A stretch of DNA of 64,000 nt from Gemmatimonadaceae bacterium (GCA_020852815.1 JADZAN010000002.1:1-64000); one strand, 5' to 3'; positions 36,545 to 45,747 are shown, counted from the stretch's first letter. Notes: generated from the sequence alone by a model not told the origin. A program made the numbers and translations.

Positions 36545-36931
36545 ATGCAACGCGTAACCGGCATTGGCGGCATCTTCTTCAAGGCGAAGGACCCCGTGGC
36601 CCTCCGCGCCTGGTACCAGCAACATCTCGGGATCGACGTGCAAGCGTGGGGTGGGACGGCCTTTCGCTGGGTGGATGCGAATGGCAACGCCTGCAACGGG
36701 TCCACGGTGTGGTCCATCATGCCGGACGCGTCGAAGTACTATGCGCCGAGCACCGCGCCCTTCATGGTCAACTACCGCGTGGCCGACCTGCACGCGCTGC
36801 TCGCGGCGCTGCGCGCGGAAGGGTGTGCCGTGGACGAGAAGGTCGACGAATCGGACTTCGGGAAGTTCGGCTGGGTGATGGACCCCGAGGGGAACCGCGT
36901 GGAGCTGTGGGAACCGCCGGCAGGGGATTGA
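36545..36931 (+). CDS. VOC-family (glyoxalase/dioxygenase-fold) protein
   Basis: Cytoplasmic protein of 128 residues with the paired beta-alpha-beta-beta-beta units of the VOC superfamily. Segments are TGIGGIFFKAKDPVALRAWY, QQHLGIDVQAWGG, VNYRVADLHALLAALRAEG, and the ending FGWVMDPEGNRVELWEPP with the typical metal-ligand glutamate. It probably acts on a small molecule, with no further clue. The start at 36545 follows CGGAG about 8 nt upstream. It is likely in one transcript with the DUF1569-like gene. Confidence 0.85.
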   Translation: MQRVTGIGGIFFKAKDPVALRAWYQQHLGIDVQAWGGTAFRWVDANGNACNGSTVWSIMPDASKYYAPSTAPFMVNYRVADLHALLAALRAEGCAVDEKVDESDFGKFGWVMDPEGNRVELWEPPAGD

Positions 36932-36963
36932 GCGCGCGCCGGCGACCAGTCGCCAAACGACGC

Positions 36964-38064
36964 CTACGGCTTCGCCACCACCAGTCCAGCGACCCACTGC
37001 TTGAGCCGGCTCCCCTCCGGCTCGAGCGCCGCCGCCGCCTCGAGGTATGCCATCGGGTCGGTGCCTAACGGGAGGGCGAGCTTCTTCCCACGGTGGAGCG
37101 CGAACAGCTCGCCCCCTTCCGCCAGCAGCACGGCCTGGCTGGAGCCGTAGGCCGCCGAGAGCCCCACGTCGATGAGCAGCACCTTCCCGCCAAAGCGCGG
37201 CATGATGGCCCCCTGCGTCGTGGAGTGACCAATGACGATGTGCCGCACGCCGAACTTGCGCAGTACGCTGTCCACGTGCGCGGCCAGGAGCGTCTCGTCG
37301 CCCGTGGCGAGTCCGCGATACCAGAGCGGCCCCTCCTCGTCCTCCGCCATGTTCCCGGGGGGCGGCGTGCCGTTCCCCGAGAGCGCGGTGCGCACCCCGT
37401 TGTTGAGGGCGGCGATGGTGGAGTCGACGTACTTGGGCGACACGCCGCCGTGGAGGAAGAGCATGTCGCCCACCTTCACCACCGCGTCGTTCTCCCGGAT
37501 CCACGTGGCATAGCGGCCGTTCCCCTCGAACGCCAGTCGCTGCTCCACCCACCCTAACGGGTGCTGCGCGAACCACTCCTCGCGGTACGCCGTGTCATCG
37601 CGCCGAGCGGAGTCGGAGAGGAGGCGCCAAGCGCGCTCCTGCAGCTTTGGCGAGTTGGAGTTGCGGAAGGCCTCGTACTCGCCGGGATGGACGTAGCGCA
37701 GGTCGCCCAGGACGTTCATCGCCTCGTGGTTCCCCACCAGCGGAAGGACGCGCCCACCCGCCTTCCGCGCCTCGGCGGTAAGCGTCATCAGCAGCTCCAT
37801 CACCTTGCGCGAATCGGGGCCGCGGTCGGGGACGTCGCCCGTCTGCACCAGAGTGGTCGAGCCGCCGATCCAGTGCGCCTTGCCGTCGATCACACCGGCC
37901 TGCCGCAGCACGGTGAGGAACTGCCCGTAGTCGCCGTGCACGTCGCCCACCGCCACGAGTCGCGGCGCGGCAGGAAAGACGTCCTGCGTACGGCCTGCAC
38001 GCGGAAGCGCGCATCCGAGCGTGGCGGCGACGAGGGCGAGAAGGGGACGAAGCAGTCGGGGCAT
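36964..38064 (-). CDS. Exported metallophosphoesterase
   Basis: Calcineurin-like phosphoesterase of 366 residues with an N-terminal export signal (start ATG 38064; MPRLLRPLLALVAATLGCAL). The five metal-site motifs are visible: VAVGDVHGDY, QTGDVPDRGPDS, VLPLVGNHEAMN, FLHGGV and VIGHSTTQGAIM. This order is that of Shewanella-type periplasmic PPP-like phosphatases. Substrate is unknown; protein phosphatase or nucleotide phosphatase are options. It converges on the VOC gene with 32 bp between stops. Confidence 0.85.
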   Translation of the reverse strand: MPRLLRPLLALVAATLGCALPRAGRTQDVFPAAPRLVAVGDVHGDYGQFLTVLRQAGVIDGKAHWIGGSTTLVQTGDVPDRGPDSRKVMELLMTLTAEARKAGGRVLPLVGNHEAMNVLGDLRYVHPGEYEAFRNSNSPKLQERAWRLLSDSARRDDTAYREEWFAQHPLGWVEQRLAFEGNGRYATWIRENDAVVKVGDMLFLHGGVSPKYVDSTIAALNNGVRTALSGNGTPPPGNMAEDEEGPLWYRGLATGDETLLAAHVDSVLRKFGVRHIVIGHSTTQGAIMPRFGGKVLLIDVGLSAAYGSSQAVLLAEGGELFALHRGKKLALPLGTDPMAYLEAAAALEPEGSRLKQWVAGLVVAKP

Positions 38065-38277
38065 GCGCGCGTGACGTCGAGAGGTCCGGGAGATTCTACC
38101 CCGCGTACGATCCCGCGGTAGCAGGGAGCTGGGCCGCGCGCGCGACGCTGACTGGCCACGCCTTGCTCCCGTGGCGAGATTCGCCAAGGTCCGGACCACT
38201 CGAGTACGGACGCTCCTCTCCCGAGCGGTGCTGAGTACCTGCTCCGCTTGCACCGCCATCTGTATGGAAGGCTGACC

Positions 38278-39063
38278 ATGACGCACCCCACGCTCGAGCC
38301 GCTCGTTGTCCAGTCACGGGATGCGCGCGGCGTCGTGACGCTGATGATGAACCGCCCGTCGCAGTTCAACGCGTTGAGCGAGGCGATGCTCGACGCCTTG
38401 CAGCAGGCGCTGGACGCCGTGGCCACCGACGAGACGGCGCGCGTGGTGGTGATCAAGGGGGCGGGGAAGGCCTTCTGCGCCGGTCACGACCTCAAGGAGA
38501 TGCGCGCCGCCCCCTCGCAGGGCTACTACGAGTCGCTCTTTGCGCAATGTGGGCGGATGATGCTCTCCATCCAGAAGCTCCCCGTCCCGGTCATTGCGCA
38601 GGTGCACGGGATTGCCACCGCGGCGGGGTGCCAGCTCGTGGCGATGTGCGATCTGGCGGTGGCGACTGCCGACGCGCGCTTTGCCGTGAGCGGGGTGAAC
38701 CTGGGGCTGTTCTGCTCCACGCCGAGCGTGGCGCTGTCGCGCAACGTGGGGCGCAAGGCCGCCTTCGAGATGCTCGTCACCGGCGCCTTCATCAGTGCGG
38801 AGCAGGCGTTGCAGCGCGGGCTGGTGAACCGCGTGGTGGCCGGCGATGCGCTGGAGATGGAAGTCGAATCGCTCGTTGCCTCGATCGTCGCCAAGCCGCG
38901 CGTGGCGGTGTCGATGGGGAAGGCGCTCTTCTATCGCCAGTTGGAGGAAGGGATCGAGCGCGCGTATGCCGACGCCGAACAAACGATGGCGTGCAACATG
39001 ATGGACGACAGCGCGTTGGAAGGGGTACAGGCCTTTATCGAGAAACGCCCGCCAAAATGGTAG
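38278..39063 (+). CDS. Enoyl-CoA hydratase/isomerase family protein
   Basis: Crotonase-fold enzyme of 261 residues. It has the oxyanion-hole segments KAFCAGHDLKEM near residue 60 and HGIATAAGCQLVAMCDLAVA near 108, plus NLGLFCSTPSVALSRNVGRK. The pattern GHDLKEM with the FCSTP segment resembles the ECHDC3-like subgroup. The glutamates of classical enoyl-CoA hydratase are not clearly both present, so the reaction may differ (isomerase or hydrolase). The ATG at 38278 is used; an upstream ATG at 38248 adds ten unlike residues. It is a single gene, divergent from the metallophosphoesterase. Confidence 0.85.
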   Translation: MTHPTLEPLVVQSRDARGVVTLMMNRPSQFNALSEAMLDALQQALDAVATDETARVVVIKGAGKAFCAGHDLKEMRAAPSQGYYESLFAQCGRMMLSIQKLPVPVIAQVHGIATAAGCQLVAMCDLAVATADARFAVSGVNLGLFCSTPSVALSRNVGRKAAFEMLVTGAFISAEQALQRGLVNRVVAGDALEMEVESLVASIVAKPRVAVSMGKALFYRQLEEGIERAYADAEQTMACNMMDDSALEGVQAFIEKRPPKW

Positions 39064-39088
39064 GACGCCGCACGCTGCGCCATGCGAG

Positions 39089-39122
39089 GAGGCCCGGCCG
39101 CCAGCTGCAGCGACCGGGCCTC
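39089..39122. terminator. Hairpin between convergent genes
   Basis: GAGGCCCGG / CCGGGCCTC, 9 bp with a 16-nt loop, between the enoyl-CoA hydratase-like gene and the Ig-repeat lipoprotein gene. Confidence 0.55.
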
Positions 39123-39142
39123 GCTTCACGTTCACCCCGAAG

Positions 39143-41677
39143 TTACGGCGTGAACGTTCCCTGCCGCTGGCCGATGCGGTAGAGCGCGCCGTCGACCAAA
39201 CCACCGTTTGCCGAGATCCACCCGGTCATGGCCACGTTCCAGTTCACCAGGTTGCCGGCAATCGGCCCCCAGGCGTTGTTCCACCCCCCGACGCCGGTGA
39301 AGTCGGGGATCGACAGGTCGAGCGACGTCCCGGCGCCGGCGTACGCGGACGACACGGTGATGGTGACCGAACGGCGCGAGGCGGTCGCGGTCTGCGTGAA
39401 GGTGGCCGACCAGAAGTCCTGGTAGTCGGCGAGCCGCGCGAACTGCGCGCGGAGCCGCGCGTACGGCGCGTTGGAGATGCTGCTGATGGTTGGTGCGCCG
39501 ATCGCCGAGCCCAGCGTGACGGTGGGGTTGCTGGGGTCGCGGAAGACCGCCGTGACCGAGCGGATCTGCGTGGCGAGCGAGCCGGCAATGGTCGCGGCGT
39601 TGACGGTGAGGGCCTGGACGTCGAGCGGCTGCGTCTTGTTGGAGGGGACGGTCTTGATGTCGAGCACGGAGCCGGTGGTGAGCGTGCTGCTGCCCAGCGA
39701 TCCGAACGACGTCGTGTTCGTGATGAAGGTGTTGGACGCTGCCACCGTCTCCCCCGCCACGATCCCGTTCACCGTCAGTTGCGTGGTCGCCGGGTCGAAG
39801 GCTTCGCTCGCGTTGAAGTCGACCGTGCCCACGGAGCTGAAGTTGGGCGGGTTGATCCCGCGGCGGACATAGATCTTCGTGACGGTGAGCGGATTGCTCA
39901 GGTTGGCCGCGTTGAACGCCGAGCGCGTGGCCACGAGGTCGCGCAGGCCGTCGGGGACGCCGCTGATGGTGAAGTTGGGGTTTCCCTGCGTGGGCGAGAC
40001 TTGCGACATCGCCGACCCCACTCCCACGGTGGCAAAGTCGTTGGCCGACGTGAAGCCGGTCACCGTTCCGTTCACCGTCTTGAGGATGCTCCCCGGGGCC
40101 GGGCAGGTCGCGGTCCCCTGCGACGCCAGTTCGGCGCGGCTCCCGTAGGTGACGTTGAGCGTGTAGTTGTCCGGGTTGTTCTGCATGACCACCGCAACGG
40201 CGCCGCGCGTCCCGATGTCGAAGGCGTAGCGGTTCCCGGCGCTGAGCGCTACCTGCGTCCACGGCGACGTGGAGCCACCGTCCTGGTAGGCGAACCAGAC
40301 CGGGAAGCCGGTCGCGGTGCAGAAGGTCCAGACGACGTTACCGCCTGACGAGGCGTTGGTGATGGTGACGGGAATGGTCACCTGCGTGGTGGCGATCCCG
40401 TTGCCGCTGGCGGTGACGGTGATGGGATACGTCCCCGTCGCGGCGCTGGCGCCGGCGGCGATGCCTAACGTAGCGCTGTTCCCGGTGGTCTGCGTGGTGG
40501 TCATGGTGAGCGTCACGGCGGCCGGGGCGCCGCTGGCCGCGAGGTTCACCGTCCCCGTGAAGTTGGTGCGGGCGATGTTGATCACGGTCGTCGTCCCGCT
40601 CCCCGGGGCAATCGAGAGCGCCGCAGGGCTCGCGCTCAGCGCCACGCTCGCGCCGCTGGCCGCCGGTGTGATGGTGAGCGCGACGGTGACAGTCCCCGGT
40701 GTGGCCTGGAAGCCGGCGCCCTGCAGCACGACGTTGTACGTCCCCGGTACCGCGGCCGCCGAGGCGACGAAGGTCACGGCGACCGAGTTGCCGCTGACGG
40801 GGCCTCCAGGATTGTTGGTGGCGGTGACCCCCGCCGGGAGCCCGGATTGCACCGCGACGACCACCGTCCCGCCAAAGTTGATGCGGGTAATGGCGAGCGT
40901 CGTCGTTGCCCCGGTTCCACCCGCCTGCACCGAGAGCGCCGGCGGCGTCGCCGTCAGGGCGATGGAGGGCGCAGCCGCCGCGGTCACGGTGAGCGTGTAC
41001 GTCGCGGTCACGGCGGTGACGCCGGTCCCGCTCGCCGTCACGATGAGGGGGTACGTTCCCGGCGCGGTGGAGGCGGCGACCGCCACGGCGATGGCATGGC
41101 TGTCTCCGTTGCTGCTGACGGCCGGCGTGACGCCGGTCGGCGCCCCGGTCACGGCCACCGTCACCGCGCCCGCGAAGTTGGTGCGCGCCACGGTGGCGGT
41201 AAGCGAGACGTTCCCTCCCGCGGCCACGCTCCCCGTCGCGGCGCTGAGCGTCATGGCGATGGCCGGCTTCGCCGTCACCGTCACCGAGACCGTCCCCGTC
41301 TGGTCGGTCATCCCGCTCGCCTGCCCTCGCACGACAAACGAGTAATTGCCGGCGACGACTGCCGCCGTGGCGCTCACCGCGAGCGTCACCGAGGTGGCTC
41401 CGGCGGCAACGGGGTTGGGGGTAAAGCTCGCCGAGAGCCCGCTGGGGACGTTCTCGGCGCTCAGCGTCACGGCGCCGGTGAAGGAGCCGCTGCGCGCGAT
41501 CGTTGCCGTGACCGAACCGCTGGCGCCCTGCTCCACGGAGAGCGTGGACGAGGAGAGCGTGAGGGTGAAGCCGCCCTGCGTGACAGGGGGGTTGGGTGAC
41601 GTGCCGTCGCCGCCGCCGCAAGCGGCGATGAGGGCAAGGGACGCGAGCAGCGAAGCGAACGATCGATGGCGAAGCAC
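39143..41677 (-). CDS. Lipoprotein with tandem Ig-like repeats
   Basis: Surface-type lipoprotein of 844 residues. The start is a GTG at 41677, fixed by a strong AGGAGGT 4 nt upstream; an upstream ATG at 41740 is not needed. The signal ends in LALIAAC. About five repeats of 90 residues follow, each with a strand pair like FTLTLSSSTLSVEQGASGSV then ARSGSFTGAVTLSAENVPSG and a GTYPITVTASGNG-type closing strand. The final 370 residues differ, with a six-stranded DUF-like pattern and no catalytic motif. It could be an adhesin or cell-surface scaffold. Repeats of this kind recombine readily, so length may vary between strains. Confidence 0.8.
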   Translation of the reverse strand: MLRHRSFASLLASLALIAACGGGDGTSPNPPVTQGGFTLTLSSSTLSVEQGASGSVTATIARSGSFTGAVTLSAENVPSGLSASFTPNPVAAGATSVTLAVSATAAVVAGNYSFVVRGQASGMTDQTGTVSVTVTAKPAIAMTLSAATGSVAAGGNVSLTATVARTNFAGAVTVAVTGAPTGVTPAVSSNGDSHAIAVAVAASTAPGTYPLIVTASGTGVTAVTATYTLTVTAAAAPSIALTATPPALSVQAGGTGATTTLAITRINFGGTVVVAVQSGLPAGVTATNNPGGPVSGNSVAVTFVASAAAVPGTYNVVLQGAGFQATPGTVTVALTITPAASGASVALSASPAALSIAPGSGTTTVINIARTNFTGTVNLAASGAPAAVTLTMTTTQTTGNSATLGIAAGASAATGTYPITVTASGNGIATTQVTIPVTITNASSGGNVVWTFCTATGFPVWFAYQDGGSTSPWTQVALSAGNRYAFDIGTRGAVAVVMQNNPDNYTLNVTYGSRAELASQGTATCPAPGSILKTVNGTVTGFTSANDFATVGVGSAMSQVSPTQGNPNFTISGVPDGLRDLVATRSAFNAANLSNPLTVTKIYVRRGINPPNFSSVGTVDFNASEAFDPATTQLTVNGIVAGETVAASNTFITNTTSFGSLGSSTLTTGSVLDIKTVPSNKTQPLDVQALTVNAATIAGSLATQIRSVTAVFRDPSNPTVTLGSAIGAPTISSISNAPYARLRAQFARLADYQDFWSATFTQTATASRRSVTITVSSAYAGAGTSLDLSIPDFTGVGGWNNAWGPIAGNLVNWNVAMTGWISANGGLVDGALYRIGQRQGTFTP

Positions 41678-41765
41678 GGGACCTCCTGCGTTCGGTGGGG
41701 GTGGCCCGCCATTACCGGACAGGGCCGTCGCTGCCCGCATTGCGCAGAAGTGCGTCGCGAACGCG

Positions 41766-41799
41766 CACGCGGGCCCGACCAGGTCGTCGGGCCCGCGTG
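41766..41799. terminator. Strong intrinsic-type hairpin after the toxin gene
   Basis: The arms ACGCGGGCCCGAC and GTCGGGCCCGCGT (13 bp, extended by one C-G pair) flank a CAGGTC loop. It lies 50 nt downstream of the PIN-toxin stop codon and upstream of the Ig-repeat lipoprotein start. No U-tract follows. Confidence 0.65.
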
Positions 41800-41848
41800 T
41801 GGATGGCGCGCTACTCCGTCGTTGCGGCCTCCGTGACCGCCCGCGCGC

Positions 41849-42259
41849 TCACGGCATGCAGGTGAACCCCGCGTGCGCAAAGTGCGCGTCGAGCGTGAGG
41901 ACGTGCGTGAGCTTGCGCGCGCGCATCACTTCGAAGCTCACCGCGTCGGTAAGGCTCACGCGCTGGTCGGCAAAGCGCCGCAGCCAGCGATCGATCGCCG
42001 TGCGCTCGAGGCGTGCGTCGACGTACACGACCTGGTGCGACGGGTCCTGTTCCAGTGAGTCGAGGAATCGCAGCGCCTCCCCCACGCCGCGCGCGCGCGA
42101 GATGAGGATCTGCATCTCGGCGACGACGAGGTTGGTCGTGATGAGCGGTACCTCGCGCTCCATCCACCCCCGGTAAGCGGCGAGGGCGCCTGCATGATGG
42201 CTCTCACGCGGGCTCAGCGCGGCGAACCACCCTGCCGTGTCGAGGAAGGCTCCCTTCAC
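41849..42259 (-). CDS. PIN-domain toxin (VapC-like)
   Basis: Likely ribonuclease toxin of 136 residues. The acidic PIN-domain residues are all visible: Asp7 in MKGAFLDTAGW, Glu48 in NLVVAEMQ, Asp105 in SLTDAVSFEVM, and Asp124 in LTLDAHF. Length and motif spacing match the VapC family. It overlaps the antitoxin gene by 4 bp (ATGA), so toxin is made only after antitoxin translation. The usual targets are tRNA or rRNA; the target here is unknown. A strong terminator-like hairpin follows. Confidence 0.9.
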   Translation of the reverse strand: MKGAFLDTAGWFAALSPRESHHAGALAAYRGWMEREVPLITTNLVVAEMQILISRARGVGEALRFLDSLEQDPSHQVVYVDARLERTAIDRWLRRFADQRVSLTDAVSFEVMRARKLTHVLTLDAHFAHAGFTCMP

Positions 42260-42624
42260 CGCTGCCTGGTGCCGCGCTCTGCCACGCGAAGGACCTTTCC
42301 GCGCGCTGCCGTCGCCGGCGTGTCCGGCGTGGCCGGCGCTGGCTCAGACGGGCGATAGCTCTCGGCCAGGATGGTGTCGTGGTCGGCGGCCATCGCGGCT
42401 GGCCAGGTGGCGGTATCGGAGGCAGCGCTCTCGGCGACGAAGCGGTACATGGGGCTGTGTCCTCCCACCTGCGCGGCGAGGCTTCGCAGCCCCCGGCGCA
42501 GGACTTCGGCCTTGGGGAGTGCGAGTTGGTCGGAGAGGCGCGCCAGGAGGGCGCTGTCGGCGCTCTCGAGGTACACCTGCACCGGTTCGCGCACGGCGCG
42601 CGAGGAAGTTGCATGCTTTGACAT
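42256..42624 (-). CDS. RHH-type antitoxin partner of the PIN toxin
   Basis: Protein of 122 residues. The N-terminal part REPVQVYLESADSALLARLS then DQLALPKAEVLRRGLRSLA has the strand-helix-helix pattern of ribbon-helix-helix antitoxins, which bind DNA as dimers. The rest is Ala/Pro-rich and probably wraps the toxin. It precedes the toxin with a 4-bp overlap, the normal antitoxin-first order. The upstream region carries repeated TGCATGTACGC words that could be its operator. Confidence 0.8.
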   Translation of the reverse strand: MSKHATSSRAVREPVQVYLESADSALLARLSDQLALPKAEVLRRGLRSLAAQVGGHSPMYRFVAESAASDTATWPAAMAADHDTILAESYRPSEPAPATPDTPATAARGKVLRVAERGTRQR

Positions 42625-42669
42625 GCATGTACGCTAACAGCCATTGTGCATGTACGCAATAGCATGCAC
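42611..42669 (-). promoter_or_regulatory. Candidate autoregulatory operator of the toxin-antitoxin operon
   Basis: Two exact direct copies of TGCATGTACGC begin at 42624 and 42647, 23 bp apart. The 10-bp palindrome ACATGCATGT (42621-42630) overlaps the antitoxin start codon, and GCATGC palindromes lie at 42611-42616 and 42662-42667. The low GC of this stretch stands out from its surroundings. Spacing of about two helical turns would suit cooperative RHH binding. Confidence 0.5.
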
Positions 42670-42713
42670 AGCACCGCGGGGCGGCTGTGCCCGCGCCCCC
42701 GCGCCAGGCGACC

Positions 42714-44237
42714 CTAACCGGCCAGCACTGGCAACCGCCGGATCTTCTCCTCCCACTCCCTGGGGCCGGTCTCGTGCACGTTGTTCCCGGCGGCATCGAC
42801 GGCGACCGTCACCGGCATCTCGCGCACGTCGAACTCGTAGATCGCTTCCATGCCCAGGTCGGCAAACGCGACGACACGCGCGGAGCGGATGGCCTTGGAG
42901 ACGAGATATGCGGCGCCGCCAACCGCCATCAAGTACGCCGCCTTGTGCTTGCGAATCGCCTCGAGTCCCGTCGGGCCGCGCTCCGACTTGCCGATCATCG
43001 CGATCAGCCCGGTCCGGGCGAGCATCATCTCGGTGAACTTGTCCATGCGCGTCGCCGTCGTGGGTCCGGCGGGGCCCACGGCCTCGTCGCGCACCGGGTC
43101 CACCGGGCCCACGTAGTAAATCACGCGGTTGGTGAAGTCGACCCCCTCGGGGAGCGATTCGCCCTTGGCAAAGAGGTCGGCGATGCGCTTGTGCGCGGCG
43201 TCGCGCCCGGTGAGGAGCTTGCCGTTGAGCAAGAGGCGATCGCCCGCCTTCCACGTCGCCACCACCTCGGGCGTCAGCGTGTCCAGGTCAACGCGCGTGG
43301 CATTGGCGTCGGGCTTCCAGGTGACGTCGGGCCAATCCGACAGCTGCGGGATGGGGAGATGGGCAACGCCGGAGCCGTCGAGCGTGAAGTGCGCGTGACG
43401 CGTGGCGGCGCAGTTGGGGATCATCGCGATCGGCTTGGACGCGGCGTGCGTGGGATAGTCCCAGATCTTCACGTCCAGCACGGTCGACAGCCCGCCCAGC
43501 CCCTGCGCCCCGATGCCTAACGCGTTGATCCTGTCGCACAGCTCGATGCGCAGCTCCTCGATCCTGTTCTGCGGGCCGCGCGCCTTGAGCTGCGCCATGT
43601 CGATGTGATCCATCAGCGACTCCTTGGCCAGCACCATCGCCTTCTCGGCCGAGCCGCCGATCCCGATCCCCAGCATCCCCGGGGGGCACCAGCCGGCCCC
43701 CATCGTGGGGACCGTCTTGAGGACCCAGTCGACGATCGAGTCGCTGGGGTTGAGCATCGCGAACTTCGTCTTGTTCTCCGACCCGCCCCCCTTGGCGGCG
43801 AGCTTCACCTCGACCGTGTTGCCGGGGACGAGCTCGTAGTGCACCACGGCCGGCGTATTGTCGCGCGTGTTCTTCCGTGTGAAGGCCGGGTCGGCGACGA
43901 TCGAGGCGCGCAGGACGTTGGTCGGTTCGAGGTAGGCGCGGCGCACCCCTTCGTTCACCATCTCCTGCACCGACATCGTCGCGTCCCAGCGCACGTCCAT
44001 CCCCACCTTGAGGAAGACGACGACGATCCCCGTGTCCTGGCAGATGGGGCGGTGCCCCTCGGCGCACATGCGCGAGTTGGTGAGGATCTGCGCGATGGCA
44101 TCCTTGGCGGCGGGGGACTGTTCCTTCTCGTAGGCCACGGCCAGCGCCTGGATGTAGTCCAGCGGGTGGTAGTAGGAGATGTGCTGGAGCGCGTCGGCGA
44201 TGGACTGGATGAAGTCGGCTTGTTTGATGGTCGTCAT
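42714..44237 (-). CDS. Class I fumarate hydratase (fused alpha/beta, iron-sulfur type)
   Basis: TCA-cycle enzyme of 507 residues interconverting fumarate and L-malate. It is a single-chain class I enzyme with an oxygen-sensitive [4Fe-4S] cluster. The alpha part carries RPICQDTGIVVVFLKVG, GGGSENKTKFAMLNPSDS, GAGWCPPGMLGIGIGGSAE and AATRHAHFTLDGSG; the cluster cysteines are in CQDTG, GWCPPG and the NCAATRH segment. The beta part has GKLLTGRDAAHKRI, YYVGPVDPVRDEAVGPAGPT and MIGKSERGPTGLEAIRKHKA. The ATG at 44237 is chosen; a longer frame upstream runs over the divergent promoter region. Confidence 0.92.
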   Translation of the reverse strand: MTTIKQADFIQSIADALQHISYYHPLDYIQALAVAYEKEQSPAAKDAIAQILTNSRMCAEGHRPICQDTGIVVVFLKVGMDVRWDATMSVQEMVNEGVRRAYLEPTNVLRASIVADPAFTRKNTRDNTPAVVHYELVPGNTVEVKLAAKGGGSENKTKFAMLNPSDSIVDWVLKTVPTMGAGWCPPGMLGIGIGGSAEKAMVLAKESLMDHIDMAQLKARGPQNRIEELRIELCDRINALGIGAQGLGGLSTVLDVKIWDYPTHAASKPIAMIPNCAATRHAHFTLDGSGVAHLPIPQLSDWPDVTWKPDANATRVDLDTLTPEVVATWKAGDRLLLNGKLLTGRDAAHKRIADLFAKGESLPEGVDFTNRVIYYVGPVDPVRDEAVGPAGPTTATRMDKFTEMMLARTGLIAMIGKSERGPTGLEAIRKHKAAYLMAVGGAAYLVSKAIRSARVVAFADLGMEAIYEFDVREMPVTVAVDAAGNNVHETGPREWEEKIRRLPVLAG

Positions 44238-44571
44238 GGCGCGGAAGTTATGTCGGGAGGGGCGGGGGCGCAGGCAGTGGAATACCGGCGCATGCCGGCC
44301 GGCGGAAGCTCGCCGAGGCTTGGCAGACCCGGCAACAGAGCCGAGGCCTGGGTCTCTTGCCCCCTGCCTCGGATCGACGCTACGGTAGGTCGTCCTGCGA
44401 ATGTCGGCACGACCGGGAACGACAGGCAGCACGCGGTATGCGGTTCCGATGGTGATGATGCTGCTCGTCGTGGGACCTGACTCGTGCGGGCGAGTTGCAT
44501 CTGGCGACTCGCCCGCGCGTCGCGGAGGTCTTGCGACACCGCCAACCCACCCAAAACGCCGGAGCACCCGT
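44238..44571. other. Divergent intergenic region with a small hairpin
   Basis: 334 bp between fumarase and a beta-propeller protein gene. GCGGGCGAGT / ACTCGCCCGC (44486-44516) forms a 10-bp stem with an 11-nt loop 55 nt upstream of the propeller gene's start. No gene is credible. Confidence 0.5.
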
Positions 44572-45747
44572 GTGACGAGTCACGTCCGCACTCACCTGCT
44601 CGCCCGCCTGACCATCGTGCTGGTGCTCGCGTCGACGGGTGCACACGCACAATCCGTCTGGCACCTCTCTGCGCCAGTGCTCGCGATCGGCGAAACCGAC
44701 GGCAGCGGGTTCGGGAGTGTCGCCGGTGCGGTTCTTGGTGCCAACGGCGGCGTTATCGCCGCTGACGGGCAGGCACTCGAGCTGCAGTTCTATGACCGCT
44801 CGGGGCGACTCACGGCACGATCGGGGAGGCGCGGCGAGGGGCCGGGCGAGTTTCGGTCGATACGGGCGCTGCTGAGGTGCGGAGGAGACTCAGCCTTCGT
44901 CTACGACCCCGTGGCCCTGAGGATCTCGATCTTTGCTCCTGACGGTCGATACGTTCGAGCGATCGACCTGCGGAGTACGGGGATCAGCATGCCGCCATAC
45001 GATGCCTACTGCAATGGCGGCGGCACGCTCGTATTTGTCAACCGTTCACCGTCGCCGCCCGCAGCCATTGGCCCGCGACGCCCAGTGGTGGAACTGACCG
45101 CGCTCAGCACGTCGGGCGAAGGCCTGAAGTCGTTGGGAAGCTTCCCGGCCAGCGAGCGATATTTCACCGGACGGGAGGACATGCCTCGACCGCTGGGTGC
45201 TCTCACCCTGGTAGCGGCAGGACCATCGTCGATTCATGTCAGCTGGGGTCGGGGTGAAGCGAGAGGGAGTCGAGTCGAGATTCGTAGGGTGCGGGTGGAT
45301 GGAACGCCAACGCGCTCTGCAACGGTCGAGATTCCCCGCACCAGGGTGACCAACCGTCAAGTGCAGGCGTACATCGAAGCTCGGGCGGAGGCCCAGCGCA
45401 ACAAGTCGGACGGCGCGCGAGTACGCGCGTTGCTGGAAGCGCTGCGCTTTCCGGATGAGTTCCCACCGCTCGGCCGCATGCTCGTCGGCTCGGGAGGGGA
45501 GTTGTGGTTGTCGGAGTACCAACTCCCCGCCGCTGACTCCGTTCGCTGGCACGTGATCGCGCCGGACGGGGCGCCGCGCGCCAGCATGATGCTGCCAGCG
45601 TCGTTCGACGTCCTTGACGTGGGAGAGGGATCGCTGCTTGGCACCTGGCGCGACGAATTGGGCGTGACGACTCTCCGCGTACATCGGTTTGGCGCTCGCG
45701 ATCGAGCTCCGGCGGCGCGACCCGCTCGGAAGCCTCGAGACCTATAG
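44572..45747 (+). CDS. Secreted 6-bladed beta-propeller protein
   Basis: Exported protein of 391 residues starting at the GTG at 44572, with signal LLARLTIVLVLASTGAHAQ. The mature part has the NHL-like repeat pattern of secreted 6-bladed propellers: ALELQFYDRSGRLTARSGRR, GEGPGEFRSIRALLRCGGDS, YDPVALRISIFAPDGRYVRA and LWLSEYQLPAADSVRWHVIA. These proteins are common in Bacteroidota/Gemmatimonadota-type genomes and generally bind ligands or partners; no enzymatic residue is evident. An upstream in-frame ATG at 44401 would add an unlikely N-terminus. Confidence 0.72.
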   Translation: MTSHVRTHLLARLTIVLVLASTGAHAQSVWHLSAPVLAIGETDGSGFGSVAGAVLGANGGVIAADGQALELQFYDRSGRLTARSGRRGEGPGEFRSIRALLRCGGDSAFVYDPVALRISIFAPDGRYVRAIDLRSTGISMPPYDAYCNGGGTLVFVNRSPSPPAAIGPRRPVVELTALSTSGEGLKSLGSFPASERYFTGREDMPRPLGALTLVAAGPSSIHVSWGRGEARGSRVEIRRVRVDGTPTRSATVEIPRTRVTNRQVQAYIEARAEAQRNKSDGARVRALLEALRFPDEFPPLGRMLVGSGGELWLSEYQLPAADSVRWHVIAPDGAPRASMMLPASFDVLDVGEGSLLGTWRDELGVTTLRVHRFGARDRAPAARPARKPRDL

